NCBI RefSeq assembly: GCF_014696625.1
Contig: NZ_JACJQL010000058.1
Span: 1-36,530 of the forward strand
Length of the DNA stretch: 36,530 nucleotides
Direction: 5' to 3'
From: Nostoc parmelioides FACHB-3921
Lineage (GTDB): Bacteria > Cyanobacteriota > Cyanobacteriia > Cyanobacteriales > Nostocaceae
In this document: piece by piece, positions 1 to 9,300 of the stretch
Numbering within the stretch: the stretch's first letter is position 1
Layout of the letters: the number at the start of each line of letters is the position of its first letter
Notes under the pieces: generated by a model
What the model saw: the letters and a program-made list of their open reading frames with translations, nothing else
Told to the model about the DNA's origin: nothing
The model's database searches: none
Made by a program: the position numbers and the translations under genes

Positions 1-91
1 CCTCTGGGTATGATTCTATTCTTTTTAAGGGGCTTGTCATTATTAATACTCGCTTTTCTAGCTCCTCTGTTTATTTTCCTATAAAATTTAT

Positions 92-427
92 TTTAAAGAT
101 AGGTCTATTGTGAATCCAATTAATAATAATATTATTGAGATTCTCAACGGCAGACAAGAAGGTAGTAATTTATTTCATAGCTTCCGTGATTTCTCTGTAC
201 CTCAAGGTATGGAGGCGCGGTTTGATTTAAACAACACATCAAATATTACAACTATATTTAGTCGGGTGACTGGCGGGAATGTGTCTAATATTGATGGCAC
301 CATTAGCATAGTCGGTAATCCATCTGCCAGTTTATTCTTACTCAATCCAGCAGGGATTATCTTTGGACAAAATGCCCAGTTGCAGATTGGCGGTTCATTT
401 GTCGGCACGACGGCAAATAGTATTTAG
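92..427 (+). pseudogene. Remnant of a filamentous hemagglutinin / TPS-domain exoprotein
   Basis: The open frame encodes only the middle of a two-partner-secretion (TPS, hemagglutination activity) domain. Recognisable pieces are NLFHSFRDFSVP, a SRVTGGNVSNIDG stretch, LFLLNPAGIIFGQNA and IGGSFVGTTANSI, which match the order in cyanobacterial exoproteins. The frame reads back to about base 62 (stop TAG at 59-61), and the text just before the GTG at 110 (KDRSIVNP) still looks like family sequence. The signal peptide and start are therefore lost, and GTG 110 is not a real start. The 3' end is lost too: the stop TAG at 425-427 belongs to an inserted repeat element, and no family sequence resumes after it. 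Intact members run to hundreds or thousands of residues and are exported by a TpsB/FhaC porin. This piece should be non-functional. Confidence 0.75.
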
Positions 428-567
428 GACTTACGCACTGAACCAAAAAACCCTTCTGAGGGTTGTCAATAGTCAATAGTCCACAGTCCAAAAACCTTGA
501 TTTTGACTATTGACTATGGACGATTGACAAAAAAGCCAGAAAATTAGTCACACTGCGTAAGTCCTAA
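424..567. mobile_element. MITE A copy 1 (144 bp, TTAGGACTTACGCA ends)
   Basis: The 14-bp terminal inverted repeat TTAGGACTTACGCA at 424-437 is matched perfectly by TGCGTAAGTCCTAA at 554-567. The interior contains a second palindrome built from TTGTCAATAGTCAATAGTCC and its near complement, so the whole element can fold on itself. It encodes nothing. The same ends recur at 29647-29832, at 36417 and, degraded, at 16785-16905. A TA target, as used by IS630/Tc1-type transposases, would fit this copy but is not proven. Confidence 0.8.
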
Positions 568-669
568 TCTATTGCTAAAAGTGAACTTTAGCGGTCTTTC
601 ATCACTCTAGACAGATAAAAATAGTACCAATTTGAAACAAGAGTGTGGCAGTCCTTAATTTTAAAATTT

Positions 670-806
670 GGCGTTGCTGATTGATGGGATGATTTTTATC
701 TCACGCATTCGCCCTTGGCGTTCCCGAAGGGTAGGCGCAAAGGCGCAAAGAATCGACTTTCAGCTTTTTCGAGAAGTCTAAATTCATCCCGCAAATATCC
801 AACGCC
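670..806 (+). mobile_element. MITE B copy 1 (137 bp, 8-bp target duplication)
   Basis: The ends are GGCGTTG(C) and (C)CAACGCC. The element is flanked by a perfect 8-bp direct repeat TAAAATTT at 662-669 and 807-814, as expected for transposition. Inner palindromes include the CGCCCTTGGCGTTCCCGAAGG and GGCGCAAAGGCGCAAAG segments. A second 137-bp copy lies in opposite orientation at 3587-3723; over 137 positions I count 17 differences between them. There is no coding capacity, so mobilisation in trans by a transposase elsewhere is inferred. Confidence 0.85.
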
Positions 807-818
807 TAAAATTTTAAT

Positions 819-841
819 AGCTGGGTGGGAATTACCCAGCT
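819..841 (-). terminator. Hairpin downstream of dapL
   Basis: An 8-bp perfect stem, AGCTGGGT (819-826) with ACCCAGCT (834-841), lies 8 bases past the dapL stop on its strand. The following bases are A/T rich but not a clean T run, so it may act as a weak terminator or a 3' end stabiliser. Confidence 0.5.
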
Positions 842-849
842 CTATATTC

Positions 850-2085
850 TTAGAGTTTAAATTTCTCAGTAATTCGCTGCATCGCTTCTTCCACATTCTC
901 TCGACTGTTAAATGCAGAAATGCGGAAGTAGCCTTCACCAGCTGCACCGAAACCAGAACCAGGGGTTCCGACTACGTTGACGCTTTGCAATAGCTTATCG
1001 AAGAAGTCCCAACTAGAAAGACCATTGGGTGTTTTTACCCAAACGTAAGGTGCATTGACACCGCCATATACTGATAAGCCGGCGGCTGTAAGTTTTTCGC
1101 GGATGATTTTGGCATTATCTAAGTAGAAGCTAACCAGTGCTTTCACTTGCGCTTGTCCTGCTTCTGAGTAGACAGCTTCAGCTCCCCGTTGCACAATGTA
1201 AGATACACCATTGAATTTGGTGGACTGGCGGCGATTCCACAGTTTCCACAGTTCCACGTCGGAACCATCGGCGGCTTTGGCTTTCAAGGTTTTGGGTACG
1301 ACGGTTAAGGCGCAACGAGTACCTGTAAAACCTGCATTCTTAGAGAAGGAACGAAACTCAATCGCTACTTCTCTGGCTCCTTCAATTTCGTAGATAGAAT
1401 GGGGTAGGGATGGGTCGGTAATATAGGATTCGTAGGCAGCATCAAAGAAGATAATTGAGTTATGTGCTTTGGCATAGTCTACCCACGCTTGGAGATGTTC
1501 TTTGGTGGCGGTTGCACCTGTGGGATTGTTGGGGAAGCAGAGATAAATTAAGTCTACTTTCTGGGAAGGAATTTCTGCGGTGAAGTTATTTTCTGCGGTG
1601 ACAGGTAAATAAACCAGACCCTCAAATTCGCCTTTCTCATTAGCAGTACCAGTGTGTCCCGCCATGACATTGGTGTCTACATATACGGGATAAACTGGGT
1701 CGGTAACAGCAATAATGTTATTATCGCCAAAAATATCGAGAATGTTGCCTGTATCACACTTAGAGCCGTCGGAAATGAAGATTTCGGAAGCGTCTACATC
1801 TGCACCCCGTGCTTGAAAATCTTGGGCGGCAATTTTCTCCCGTAACCAAGCATAACCTTGTTCTGGGCCGTAACCTTTAAAAGAAGAGCGATCGCCCATT
1901 TCTTCCACTGCTTGAATCATCGCAGCCCGGCAAGCTTCTGGCAATGGTTCGGTGACATCACCAATACCTAAGCGAATAATCTTAGCATCAGGGTTGGCTT
2001 CGGCAAAGGCATTTACCCGCCGCGCAATTTCGGGAAATAGGTAGCCTGCTTTCAGTTTGAGGTAGTTGTCGTTAATAGTTGCCAT
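850..2085 (-). CDS. dapL: LL-diaminopimelate aminotransferase
   Basis: This is a PLP-dependent class I/II aminotransferase of 411 residues, the usual length of DapL. It converts tetrahydrodipicolinate directly to LL-diaminopimelate with glutamate as amino donor, the route to lysine and peptidoglycan used by cyanobacteria, chlamydiae and plants. Visible motifs are SDGSKCD near 105, PNNPTG at 185-190, FFDAAYE with the PLP-ring Asp near 215, and SFSKNAGFTGTR with the PLP lysine at 249. The ATG start follows a purine-rich leader, and the sequence begins in the family manner (INDNYLKLKAGYLFPEIARR). The gene stands alone on the minus strand, diverging from the Uma2 gene at 2179. The 93-bp gap must hold both promoters. 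Confidence 0.95.
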   Translation of the reverse strand: MATINDNYLKLKAGYLFPEIARRVNAFAEANPDAKIIRLGIGDVTEPLPEACRAAMIQAVEEMGDRSSFKGYGPEQGYAWLREKIAAQDFQARGADVDASEIFISDGSKCDTGNILDIFGDNNIIAVTDPVYPVYVDTNVMAGHTGTANEKGEFEGLVYLPVTAENNFTAEIPSQKVDLIYLCFPNNPTGATATKEHLQAWVDYAKAHNSIIFFDAAYESYITDPSLPHSIYEIEGAREVAIEFRSFSKNAGFTGTRCALTVVPKTLKAKAADGSDVELWKLWNRRQSTKFNGVSYIVQRGAEAVYSEAGQAQVKALVSFYLDNAKIIREKLTAAGLSVYGGVNAPYVWVKTPNGLSSWDFFDKLLQSVNVVGTPGSGFGAAGEGYFRISAFNSRENVEEAMQRITEKFKL

Positions 2086-2178
2086 AGTAGAGATGAAAAA
2101 ATTGCTTAGATAGAATAGCTTACATTTCCAGAGTAGAATTAGTAAATGTAAGATTATTCTTGTTAAGGCAGTCTTGTT

Positions 2179-2775
2179 ATGAGCATCCCACTTATAGACC
2201 AGCCCACAGAAGAAAAATTAGTAACACTCAAGGATGTTTCTTGGGAGCAATTCAAAGGTATCGAGGGACATCTTCAAGACAACCATAATGTCAAATTAAC
2301 TTATTTGTCAGGAGTGTTAGAAATCATGTCTCCCATAGGTGATAAACATGAAAAAGTGAAAAGTAACTTTGGGTTACTGCTAGAAACTTACATGAGAGAG
2401 ATGGGTATCCGGTTTTACCGACGTGGTGGATTCACTCTGGAAGAATCGGGATATGCTTCTGGGACACCAGATGAATCTTACAACATCGGCACAGAAAAAG
2501 CAGTCCCTGATATTGTGATGGAGATTATTGTTACTAGTGGCACTATTAACAGAAAAGAGTTATACAAGCCCAAAAAAGTGCCAGAAGTTTGGTTGTGGAA
2601 ATCTAATTCCATAAACATATTTCGTCTTCAAGACAATGGTGATTATGAAGAAGTAAATAGAAGTGGTTTCTTGCCAAATTTAGACCCGGCTTTGTTATTA
2701 CATTATATTTCTATGCCTGATCAATATGATGCGGTCGCTGAATTTCAACAAGTTATTCGCAATCAAAAAAGTTGA
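2179..2775 (+). CDS. Uma2 family (DUF820) putative endonuclease
   Basis: This 198-residue protein belongs to the Uma2/DUF820 group, which is strongly expanded in cyanobacteria and has a PD-(D/E)XK-nuclease-like fold. Family landmarks visible here are LTYLSGVLEIMSP near 40-52, HEKVKSNFG near 57, AVPDIVMEII near 108-118 and PEVWLW near 134. The usual last part (RD, KYxxYxxxGIxEYWxVD) is altered to NRKELYKPKKVPEVWLW, so the active site may not be canonical. The cellular role of the family is not established. The gene lies between dapL (divergent) and a glycosyltransferase 74 bp downstream. A second, quite different Uma2 protein is encoded at 29998. Confidence 0.85.
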   Translation: MSIPLIDQPTEEKLVTLKDVSWEQFKGIEGHLQDNHNVKLTYLSGVLEIMSPIGDKHEKVKSNFGLLLETYMREMGIRFYRRGGFTLEESGYASGTPDESYNIGTEKAVPDIVMEIIVTSGTINRKELYKPKKVPEVWLWKSNSINIFRLQDNGDYEEVNRSGFLPNLDPALLLHYISMPDQYDAVAEFQQVIRNQKS

Positions 2776-2849
2776 CGGTCTCTAATTTTTGATATGAGAC
2801 AAAACTATTTATATTGTGGACAATACGCTATTATTTATTTGGTTAAAAT

Positions 2850-3560
2850 TTGAAAAATATTAAAATTTCTATTATTATTCCGACATTGAATGAAGCGGGT
2901 AATATTCAACAAGCTATTGCCACTACTCAACCTAACGTAAATATAGAAGTCATTGTTGTTGATGGCGGCTCACAAGATGATACAGTGGCGATCGCTCAAT
3001 CTTTAGGTGTAAAAGTTATCTCCTCATCTCCTGGGCGGGCTGTGCAAATGAACACAGGTGCGGCGCTGGCTACTGGCGAAATTTTGTTGTTTCTCCATGC
3101 AGATACGCGTTTACCTGTTGGTTTTGATGAAATGATTCGCGCAGCCTTACGACAGCCTGGAGTAGTAGCGGGCGCGTTTGCTTTGCGGATAGATGCAGAC
3201 TTGGCAGGTTTGCGCTGGGTAGAAAAAGGGGTATACTGGCGATCGCATTTTTTCCAAATGCCCTATGGAGATCAGGCAATTTTTATGACAAAGGCTTTAT
3301 TTCAGGAAGTTGGATGTTTTCCTGAATTGCCAATAATGGAAGACTTTGAACTCATGCGACGTTTAAAGCGTGCCGGGAAAATTACTATTTTGAGTGTAGC
3401 AGCAATAACCTCTGCTCGGAGATGGTTACAGAGGGGAGTTTTCCAAACTACGCTGATTAATCAAGTCGTGATTATCGCTTATTTACTTGGTGTAGCACCA
3501 GCACAACTACGTAACTTGTATCGTCAGGGGAAATTTTTCAGAATAGGGGGTAGGCTTTAG
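2850..3560 (+). CDS. Family 2 glycosyltransferase (TIGR04283-like)
   Basis: This is a GT-A fold glycosyltransferase of 236 residues. The N-terminus ISIIIPTLNEAGNI is typical, followed by VIVVDGGSQDDT near 35-46, GRAVQMNTGAALATGEILLF near 62-81 and the metal-binding-type HADTRLP. The C-terminal part has YGDQAIFM and PIMEDFELMRRLK, where the ED pair is the likely catalytic-base region, then a hydrophobic tail. The set matches the short TIGR04283 glycosyltransferases of cyanobacteria; donor and acceptor are unknown. The start is TTG at 2850, directly before KNIKIS, with no clear ribosome site. The gene ends 26 bp before MITE B copy 2, and downstream pbpC converges on it. Confidence 0.85.
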   Translation: MKNIKISIIIPTLNEAGNIQQAIATTQPNVNIEVIVVDGGSQDDTVAIAQSLGVKVISSSPGRAVQMNTGAALATGEILLFLHADTRLPVGFDEMIRAALRQPGVVAGAFALRIDADLAGLRWVEKGVYWRSHFFQMPYGDQAIFMTKALFQEVGCFPELPIMEDFELMRRLKRAGKITILSVAAITSARRWLQRGVFQTTLINQVVIIAYLLGVAPAQLRNLYRQGKFFRIGGRL

Positions 3561-3586
3561 GAATTTCTTTCACAGTTAAGAATTAC

Positions 3587-3723
3587 GGCGTTGCATAAAT
3601 GCGGGATGAATTGGGACTTTTGTACAAAGCAGAATATTGATTCTTTGCGTCTTTGCGCCTACCCTTCGGGAACGCCAAGGGCGAATGCGTGAGACAAAAA
3701 TCATCCCACTAATCAGCAACGCC
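3587..3723 (-). mobile_element. MITE B copy 2, inserted at the pbpC stop codon
   Basis: This is the second 137-bp copy, inverted relative to the one at 670-806. It is flanked by a perfect 8-bp target duplication AGAATTAC at 3579-3586 and 3724-3731. The insertion site is the last sense codon of pbpC. The final four codons (Gly-Val-Ala-Asp) and the TAG stop of pbpC are read from the element. Removing the element and one duplication gives GGT AAT TCT TAA, that is, the original stop directly after Ser. Confidence 0.9.
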
Positions 3724-6009
3724 AGAATTACCAATCGAGAAACCCCTACGTGTGGGCTTAATACTTGCCCGTTTTACCTGAAATTTTACCTTATCGCTCA
3801 TTTCACCGCTTCTCGCCTCTAAAGTCCAGTTACCAGGACGCAGCGACCAAAATAAAGAATTAGCTGATTGGGTATTCAGCTTTTCACCGTTGAGCCACCA
3901 TTCTATAGGTGTAGACTTATTTCCTACTAACTTGAATTCTAATTTTTGTTGTGCTGCTTCACCTGGATACACTAAAAATAAATCGCCTTCATGGGGAGAT
4001 AAAATTCTTAGGCTGCTGGTGGTAAACTGCGATCGCTGTTGCTTGGCTAACCACTCGTTATATTCTGGTGGTAAAGTAAACTGAGTGTCTTGTTCGTAGC
4101 TAGTTTTATCTTCGGGATAAAAATATTCTTGCACTATTGAGGTACAGTCTGGCGTGGGTCGTAACCCGGAAACTGGACAGATTGGTAGTTGCAATAGACC
4201 TGCTGGAGTGGGAAAACTGGCTGGTTCTTGATGTTCATGCAGATGTAGCATAATCCGATTCCACAAGGGGGCTGCACCTGTGACACCGGAAACTTGGCGC
4301 ATGGGTTCACCATTGAAGTTACCTACCCAGGTAGCGACGGTGTAATCAGTGGTAAAGCCGACTGTCCAAGTGTCACGGTAGTTGGAAGATGTACCAGTTT
4401 TCACAGCCACAGGGAAGGGTAAGTTTAATACTGAATCTACACCGAAAGCTGTAGCACGAGCATGGGTGTCACTGAGGATATTGGTGATTAATTGCCAGAT
4501 GGTGGGGTTTGGGGGTTGGGTATGGGGGACTGGGGACTGGGGAAGGGTGGTGATTAAGGGGGTGGGTTGTCCTTGTCTTGCTATCGTTAGGTAGGCTTGG
4601 GCTAGTTCCCAGAGGCTGACTTCACCACTACCAAGGGTTAAACCTAAACCATAGTATTCTGGGGTTTGCTTCAGATGGACAAATCCCAGTTGATGCAGAC
4701 GTTCTAGGAAAGTTGGTACACCCACTTTTTCCAACACACGCACTGCTGGTACATTGAGAGAATTGGCTAAAGCGATGCGTACCCGCACTGGCCCAAGAAA
4801 GTTTTCGGTATAATCCGTTGGGCTGTAGAGTTGTGCGCCGGGGATGGCGTAATGAGTCGGCACATCTGCCAAAATAGTATTTGGGCGAATTAACCGCTTT
4901 TCTAAGGCTAATTCATAGACAAAAGGCTTCAGAGTAGAACCTGGTTGACGTAGTGCTTGCACTCCGTCGTTGCGTCCCAGTTGGGCTTGATTAAAGTAAT
5001 CCGGTGAACCGACGTAAGCTAAAACCTCCCCACTGTGGTTGTCAATTACTAGTGCGGCTGCATCATGAACGTTATTGGCGGAAAGAGTAGAAATTATCTG
5101 CTGTACTTGTGCTTCGACGAATTGCTGCAAAGGACGATTGATAGTTGTGTGGATAACTGATTGATTTGTGTCAGCAGGACTAGGGGAAATTTGATTGGCT
5201 AACCAAAATAAAAAATGTGGTGCGGCGATAATTCCTCGTTGGTTGGACTGAAACACAACTTTTTCTGAGGATGTACGATAGGCTATGTCTTTGCTCACAT
5301 AGCCTTCCTGTAGCATACGATTGAGGACATATTTTTGTCGTTGCTTCAGTCGTTCCCAATGTTCATAAGGGTTAAAGTAGGTGGGATTATTGGGAATAGC
5401 GGCTAACAAACTAGCTTGGGCAAGATTTAATTCACTGGCTGGTATGGAAAAATAAGTCCGGGCTGCTGCTTCTACACCATATATATTCCCTCCCATTGGC
5501 AAGCGATTGATATATGCAGAGAGAATCTCATCTTTATTCATCCCAGCTGCTAACCGCCACGCTAACCAAATCTCCTGCATTTTCCCTAACAGGTTGCGGG
5601 GGACTGGTTCTAACATCCGCGCTAACTGCATGGTAATTGTGGAAGCACCGGAAACAATTTTTTTGGCGTGGATAGCTTCTTTGATGGCGCGGACAATTGC
5701 TTGCAAATCCAAAGCCCCATGATGATAAAAACTGCCATCTTCGGCAGCTAAAATCGCTTGGATAAACTGGGGAGAAATCTGATTTAAGGGTACTACTGAT
5801 GTATGCTCTTGGTCACGGGTGAGTATCGTTCCTAATGGTAGCCCATTGCGATCGCTAAATTGCATTGCTAGTTGATTCTGGGCAATATCTACAGCATGAA
5901 TCGGCGCAAAATGAGGTAATAAGCGGATTAATAGGCATATTAGCAGCACAGCTATCATCACCTTACTACTGTGCCGCATTCTGGTAAGCGATAGAGATAT
6001 GAATTGCAT
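3709..6009 (-). CDS. pbpC: Penicillin-binding protein 1C (bifunctional transglycosylase/transpeptidase)
   Basis: This is a class A penicillin-binding protein of 766 residues in the periplasm, anchored by one N-terminal membrane segment (about 17-35). The GT51 transglycosylase domain shows AAEDGSFYHHGALD with the catalytic Glu at 90 and GASTITMQLAR at 121-131. The transpeptidase shows QPGSTLKP (Ser358, Lys361), SLN at 417-419 and KTGT at 537-540. The C-terminal 100 residues match the BiPBP_C domain of PBP1C. It polymerises and cross-links peptidoglycan. Two oddities stand out: residues about 489-503 (LPQSPVPHTQPPNPT) are encoded by a CCCCAGT-type tandem repeat, and the last four residues come from an inserted MITE. 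The gene diverges from the alpha-2-macroglobulin gene, its usual partner. Confidence 0.95.
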   Translation of the reverse strand: MQFISLSLTRMRHSSKVMIAVLLICLLIRLLPHFAPIHAVDIAQNQLAMQFSDRNGLPLGTILTRDQEHTSVVPLNQISPQFIQAILAAEDGSFYHHGALDLQAIVRAIKEAIHAKKIVSGASTITMQLARMLEPVPRNLLGKMQEIWLAWRLAAGMNKDEILSAYINRLPMGGNIYGVEAAARTYFSIPASELNLAQASLLAAIPNNPTYFNPYEHWERLKQRQKYVLNRMLQEGYVSKDIAYRTSSEKVVFQSNQRGIIAAPHFLFWLANQISPSPADTNQSVIHTTINRPLQQFVEAQVQQIISTLSANNVHDAAALVIDNHSGEVLAYVGSPDYFNQAQLGRNDGVQALRQPGSTLKPFVYELALEKRLIRPNTILADVPTHYAIPGAQLYSPTDYTENFLGPVRVRIALANSLNVPAVRVLEKVGVPTFLERLHQLGFVHLKQTPEYYGLGLTLGSGEVSLWELAQAYLTIARQGQPTPLITTLPQSPVPHTQPPNPTIWQLITNILSDTHARATAFGVDSVLNLPFPVAVKTGTSSNYRDTWTVGFTTDYTVATWVGNFNGEPMRQVSGVTGAAPLWNRIMLHLHEHQEPASFPTPAGLLQLPICPVSGLRPTPDCTSIVQEYFYPEDKTSYEQDTQFTLPPEYNEWLAKQQRSQFTTSSLRILSPHEGDLFLVYPGEAAQQKLEFKLVGNKSTPIEWWLNGEKLNTQSANSLFWSLRPGNWTLEARSGEMSDKVKFQVKRASIKPTRRGFSIGNSGVAD
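4500..4550 (-). repeat. CCCCAGT-type heptanucleotide repeat inside pbpC
   Basis: On the coding strand this reads as degenerate repeats of CCCCAGT/CCCCATA/CCCCCAA. It stays in frame and gives a Pro/Thr/Gln-rich loop in the transpeptidase domain. Similar tracts in this window are otherwise intergenic (14380-14460, 34385-34475). Confidence 0.65.
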
Positions 6010-6355
6010 CAGGGAGTACCCTGTTTAAGAGACTTGACTTTAATTTTGCCGTGGCGATGATATCTACAACAGTGAATATGTCAATTCCTTAATAATCAGT
6101 TAAAAAATAATTCATAGTTAAGAATTGTAGTTGTTTTTTGGAATTACTGCTTTTGATTGGTTATCTATGTAAATAAATTTTGATTTTTAAATGCGAAGGA
6201 GTGCGGTGAACCAGCGTTGTAGGAGGGTTTCCCTCCGTAGACGACTGGTGAACCCGTTGGCGCAGCCTCTCGTAGAGAAGGGGGGTTGGCGCGGAGTTTA
6301 ACAGAGATGGGATGAGACTAGTTGCTGTAATTTTTAATCTTAAATTTATAAAAAT
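6010..6355. other. Divergent pbpC / macroglobulin intergenic region
   Basis: These 346 bp contain no gene. The part near pbpC is AT rich and presumably carries its promoter. 6201-6297 is a palindromic interspersed repeat (listed separately). The last 50 bp before the macroglobulin ATG are AT rich without a clear Shine-Dalgarno sequence. Confidence 0.6.
6201..6297. repeat. Palindromic interspersed repeat, Nostocales type
   Basis: The core is a perfect hairpin GGAGGGTTTCCCTCC at 6222-6236, nested in an imperfect palindrome (GGTGAACCAG against CTGGTGAACC) and followed by CTCTCGTAGAGAAG. The same style of sequence, GCGTCTCGTAGAGAAGCG, occurs at 31776-31799. It has no coding potential and resembles dispersed palindromes common between genes of Nostoc-type genomes. 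Confidence 0.65.
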
Positions 6356-9300
6356 ATGATTATTAGAGTCTGTATACGGTGTTTTATTGTTCTAACGTTG
6401 GTGTTAGGAATAGGGGGATGTAATTTTTTTGGTATCAACTCAGGTAGGGAACCATTACCAGCAGTTTCCCCACTCACACCGCCAAAATTACCGGACTGGA
6501 TTGAACAAATTAGTCCCATTGGAGAAGCCCAACCTCTGAACCAAATCCGTATTCGTTTTAAAGAGGCTTTAATACCAGTTGAAAATCTAGACAGTCCAGA
6601 ACAACAGCAGTTATTACAAAAGTTTTCCCTTTGGCCGCCATTACAGGGACAATTTCGCTTTTTAACACCGCGCATGGTAGGTTTCCAAGCGGATAAAGCA
6701 TTGCCAATAGCCACAAGATTACAAGTTACTCTCAAAGCAGGTTTAGCAGATTTAAAAAATCATCGTTTAAACAAAGATTTATCCTGGACTTTTAATACTC
6801 AATCTATCGATTTAACGAATTTACCTGGTGTGAATCCAATGGAGAAAGCTGATGCTGAACCCATTGATTTACAGCCAAAGTTACAATTTACATCTAATGT
6901 AGAACTAGATTTAGCTTCTTTACAAGAACATTTACAGCTAATCCCAGAAGGTAAAAAGGAGGGTTTGCGTTTCCAAGTAACTTTAAACAAGGAAGAAAAA
7001 ACTCTAAATAATGAAGAACCTCTCAAGAAATTTGACCCTTCAGCACGTAATTGGATTTATAATCTTAGACCTCAAAAAAATCTGGAAAAAGCCACCAGTT
7101 ATCGTTTAGTATTTTCTCCAGGAATACGTCCTGCCTATGGCAACCTAGCTACAGAAAAAGAATTTGCTAGTAAGTTATCTACTTATTCACCTTTGGCGTT
7201 TAAAAAAATTAACTTTTATGGACAACCAGACGCTGGGGGAACTTATGGAAGATTTATTAAAGGTAGTCCGCAGCTAGAATTTAATAATATTTTAGTAGCC
7301 GATTCAGCTAAAGCCAATATTAAAATTAACCCAGCATCAAAAGATATTTCTAGGCTATTGCAAGTTAATGATGAAGATAGAATTATCGGGATTAATCCTT
7401 ATGCCTTAGAACCAGCTAAGACTTATACAATTACTATCGGCGAAAATCTCAAAGATAAGTTTGGACAAACTTTAGATAAACCTGTCTCACTTAAATATGA
7501 TACTGGGGATTTAGCCGGGGATATCTGGGTTCCCTCAGATTTGAATATTTTCCCCGCAGGTCAAGATTTACGGTTAAATATTAGTACTGTAAATTTACCA
7601 GAATCTAAATATAAGGCGGCTTATCGAGTAGTTAAACCAACAGATTTAGTTTATTTTAACTATGGTAATGACTTATTACCAAAACCTGCTGAATGGCAAA
7701 GCTTCCAGGTATCAGGTAAGAAAAATCAGTCAGTTGATGTAACTGTTCCTCTACGAGAAAAAATCAACGCTAAGACGGGAATGTTAGCTTATGGAGTCCA
7801 AGCCCGTACTAATAAATATCAGGAAAATGGTAAGGAGTTGTGGCGAGAACCTACGACCTATGGTTTGGTGGAATTGACAAATTTGGGTGTATTCAGTCAA
7901 TGGTTTCCTGAATCGGGATTAATTCGGGTGAATCATTTAACCGATGGTGCGCCAGTAAAAGCGGCTGTTATAGAAATTTATCAATCAAAATTACAAGTAA
8001 AATCTCGTCCTGAACCTGTACCTTGTGCGACAGGGAAAACTGATGAAAATGGAACTTTTAGAATTAATCGTGCAGAATTACAGCAATGTACTGCTGGTAG
8101 CCAAAATTATATTAAATCACCAGAATTATTAGTAATTGCCCGCGAAAATGAAGATTGGGCATTTACTAGGACGGAAGAATATAGCGGTGTTTATGGATAT
8201 GGTATTGATGCAGGTTGGCAAGGGAATAAACCAGAATCAAGGGGAGTAATTTTTTCAGACAGACAGTTGTATCAACCAGGAGAAAAAGCTTGGTTTACTG
8301 GTTTTGCTGATTACTTACAAAATGGTGCAATCCAACAAGATAAAAATGCTGACTACCAAATAACGTTGGTAAATCCTGATGGGAAAAAGACCAGTTTAGG
8401 GACACAAACTACAAATGAGTTTGGGACGTTTTCCTTAGAAATGCCCATCAATAAAACTCAAAGCTTAGGCTACTACACAATTCAAGCTAAAGGTAAGAAT
8501 AATCTGGAAATTTCTGGAGAATTTCGGGTGGCTGAGTTCAAACCCCCTAATTTTAAGGTTGAAGTCAAATTAGATAAAGAATTTGCTTACATTGGCGATG
8601 ATGTTGATATTAACGCTTCAAGTAACTATTTATTCGGTGCGCCTGTAGAAGGTGGAGAGGCGAAATATTTTATCACTCGTCAGCAAGCTAATTTTATCCC
8701 TAAAGGTTGGGAAGAATTTACTTTTGGTCGCCAATGGTTTTGGCCGGAAGAAGCCCCCACTATATCTAGTGATGTATTGCAAAGTAATTCTCAGTTAGAT
8801 GCTAATGGTAAAAGTAGCCAAATGGTAAATGTTGCTAAAGATTTACCGTATCCCATGACTTATAGAGTAGATGTACAAGTTGCTGATGTCTCCAATCTTT
8901 CTGTAGCCAATTCCCAAAGTTTTACAGCCTTACCAAGTAATCGTTTAATTGGCTTAAAAAGTAATTTTATTGCTGATGCAGGCAAAGCGTTTCCTATTGA
9001 AGTGATTGTTACTGACCCTACAGGAAAACCAATCGCAGATCAACGAGTCCGGCTGGAATTGCAACAGATAAAATACAGCAGCATCACTCAATTGGTAGAA
9101 GGTAGCCAAACACCAAAAAATCAAATTGAATATAAAACAGTTGCCCAAACAGAGATTACATCTACTAGTAATCCGCAATCAGTGAATTTGACACCAACTG
9201 AATCTGGTGCATATCGAATTAGAGTTAATTTTAGTGATGCCAAAAATGAATTAAGTGCCACAGATTCACAAATTTGGGTGACTGGGGGAAACGCAGTCTT

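Noticed and set aside
696..993. ORFs on both strands at 696-947 and 715-993
   Set aside because: They run through MITE B and the 3' end of dapL; no family resemblance.
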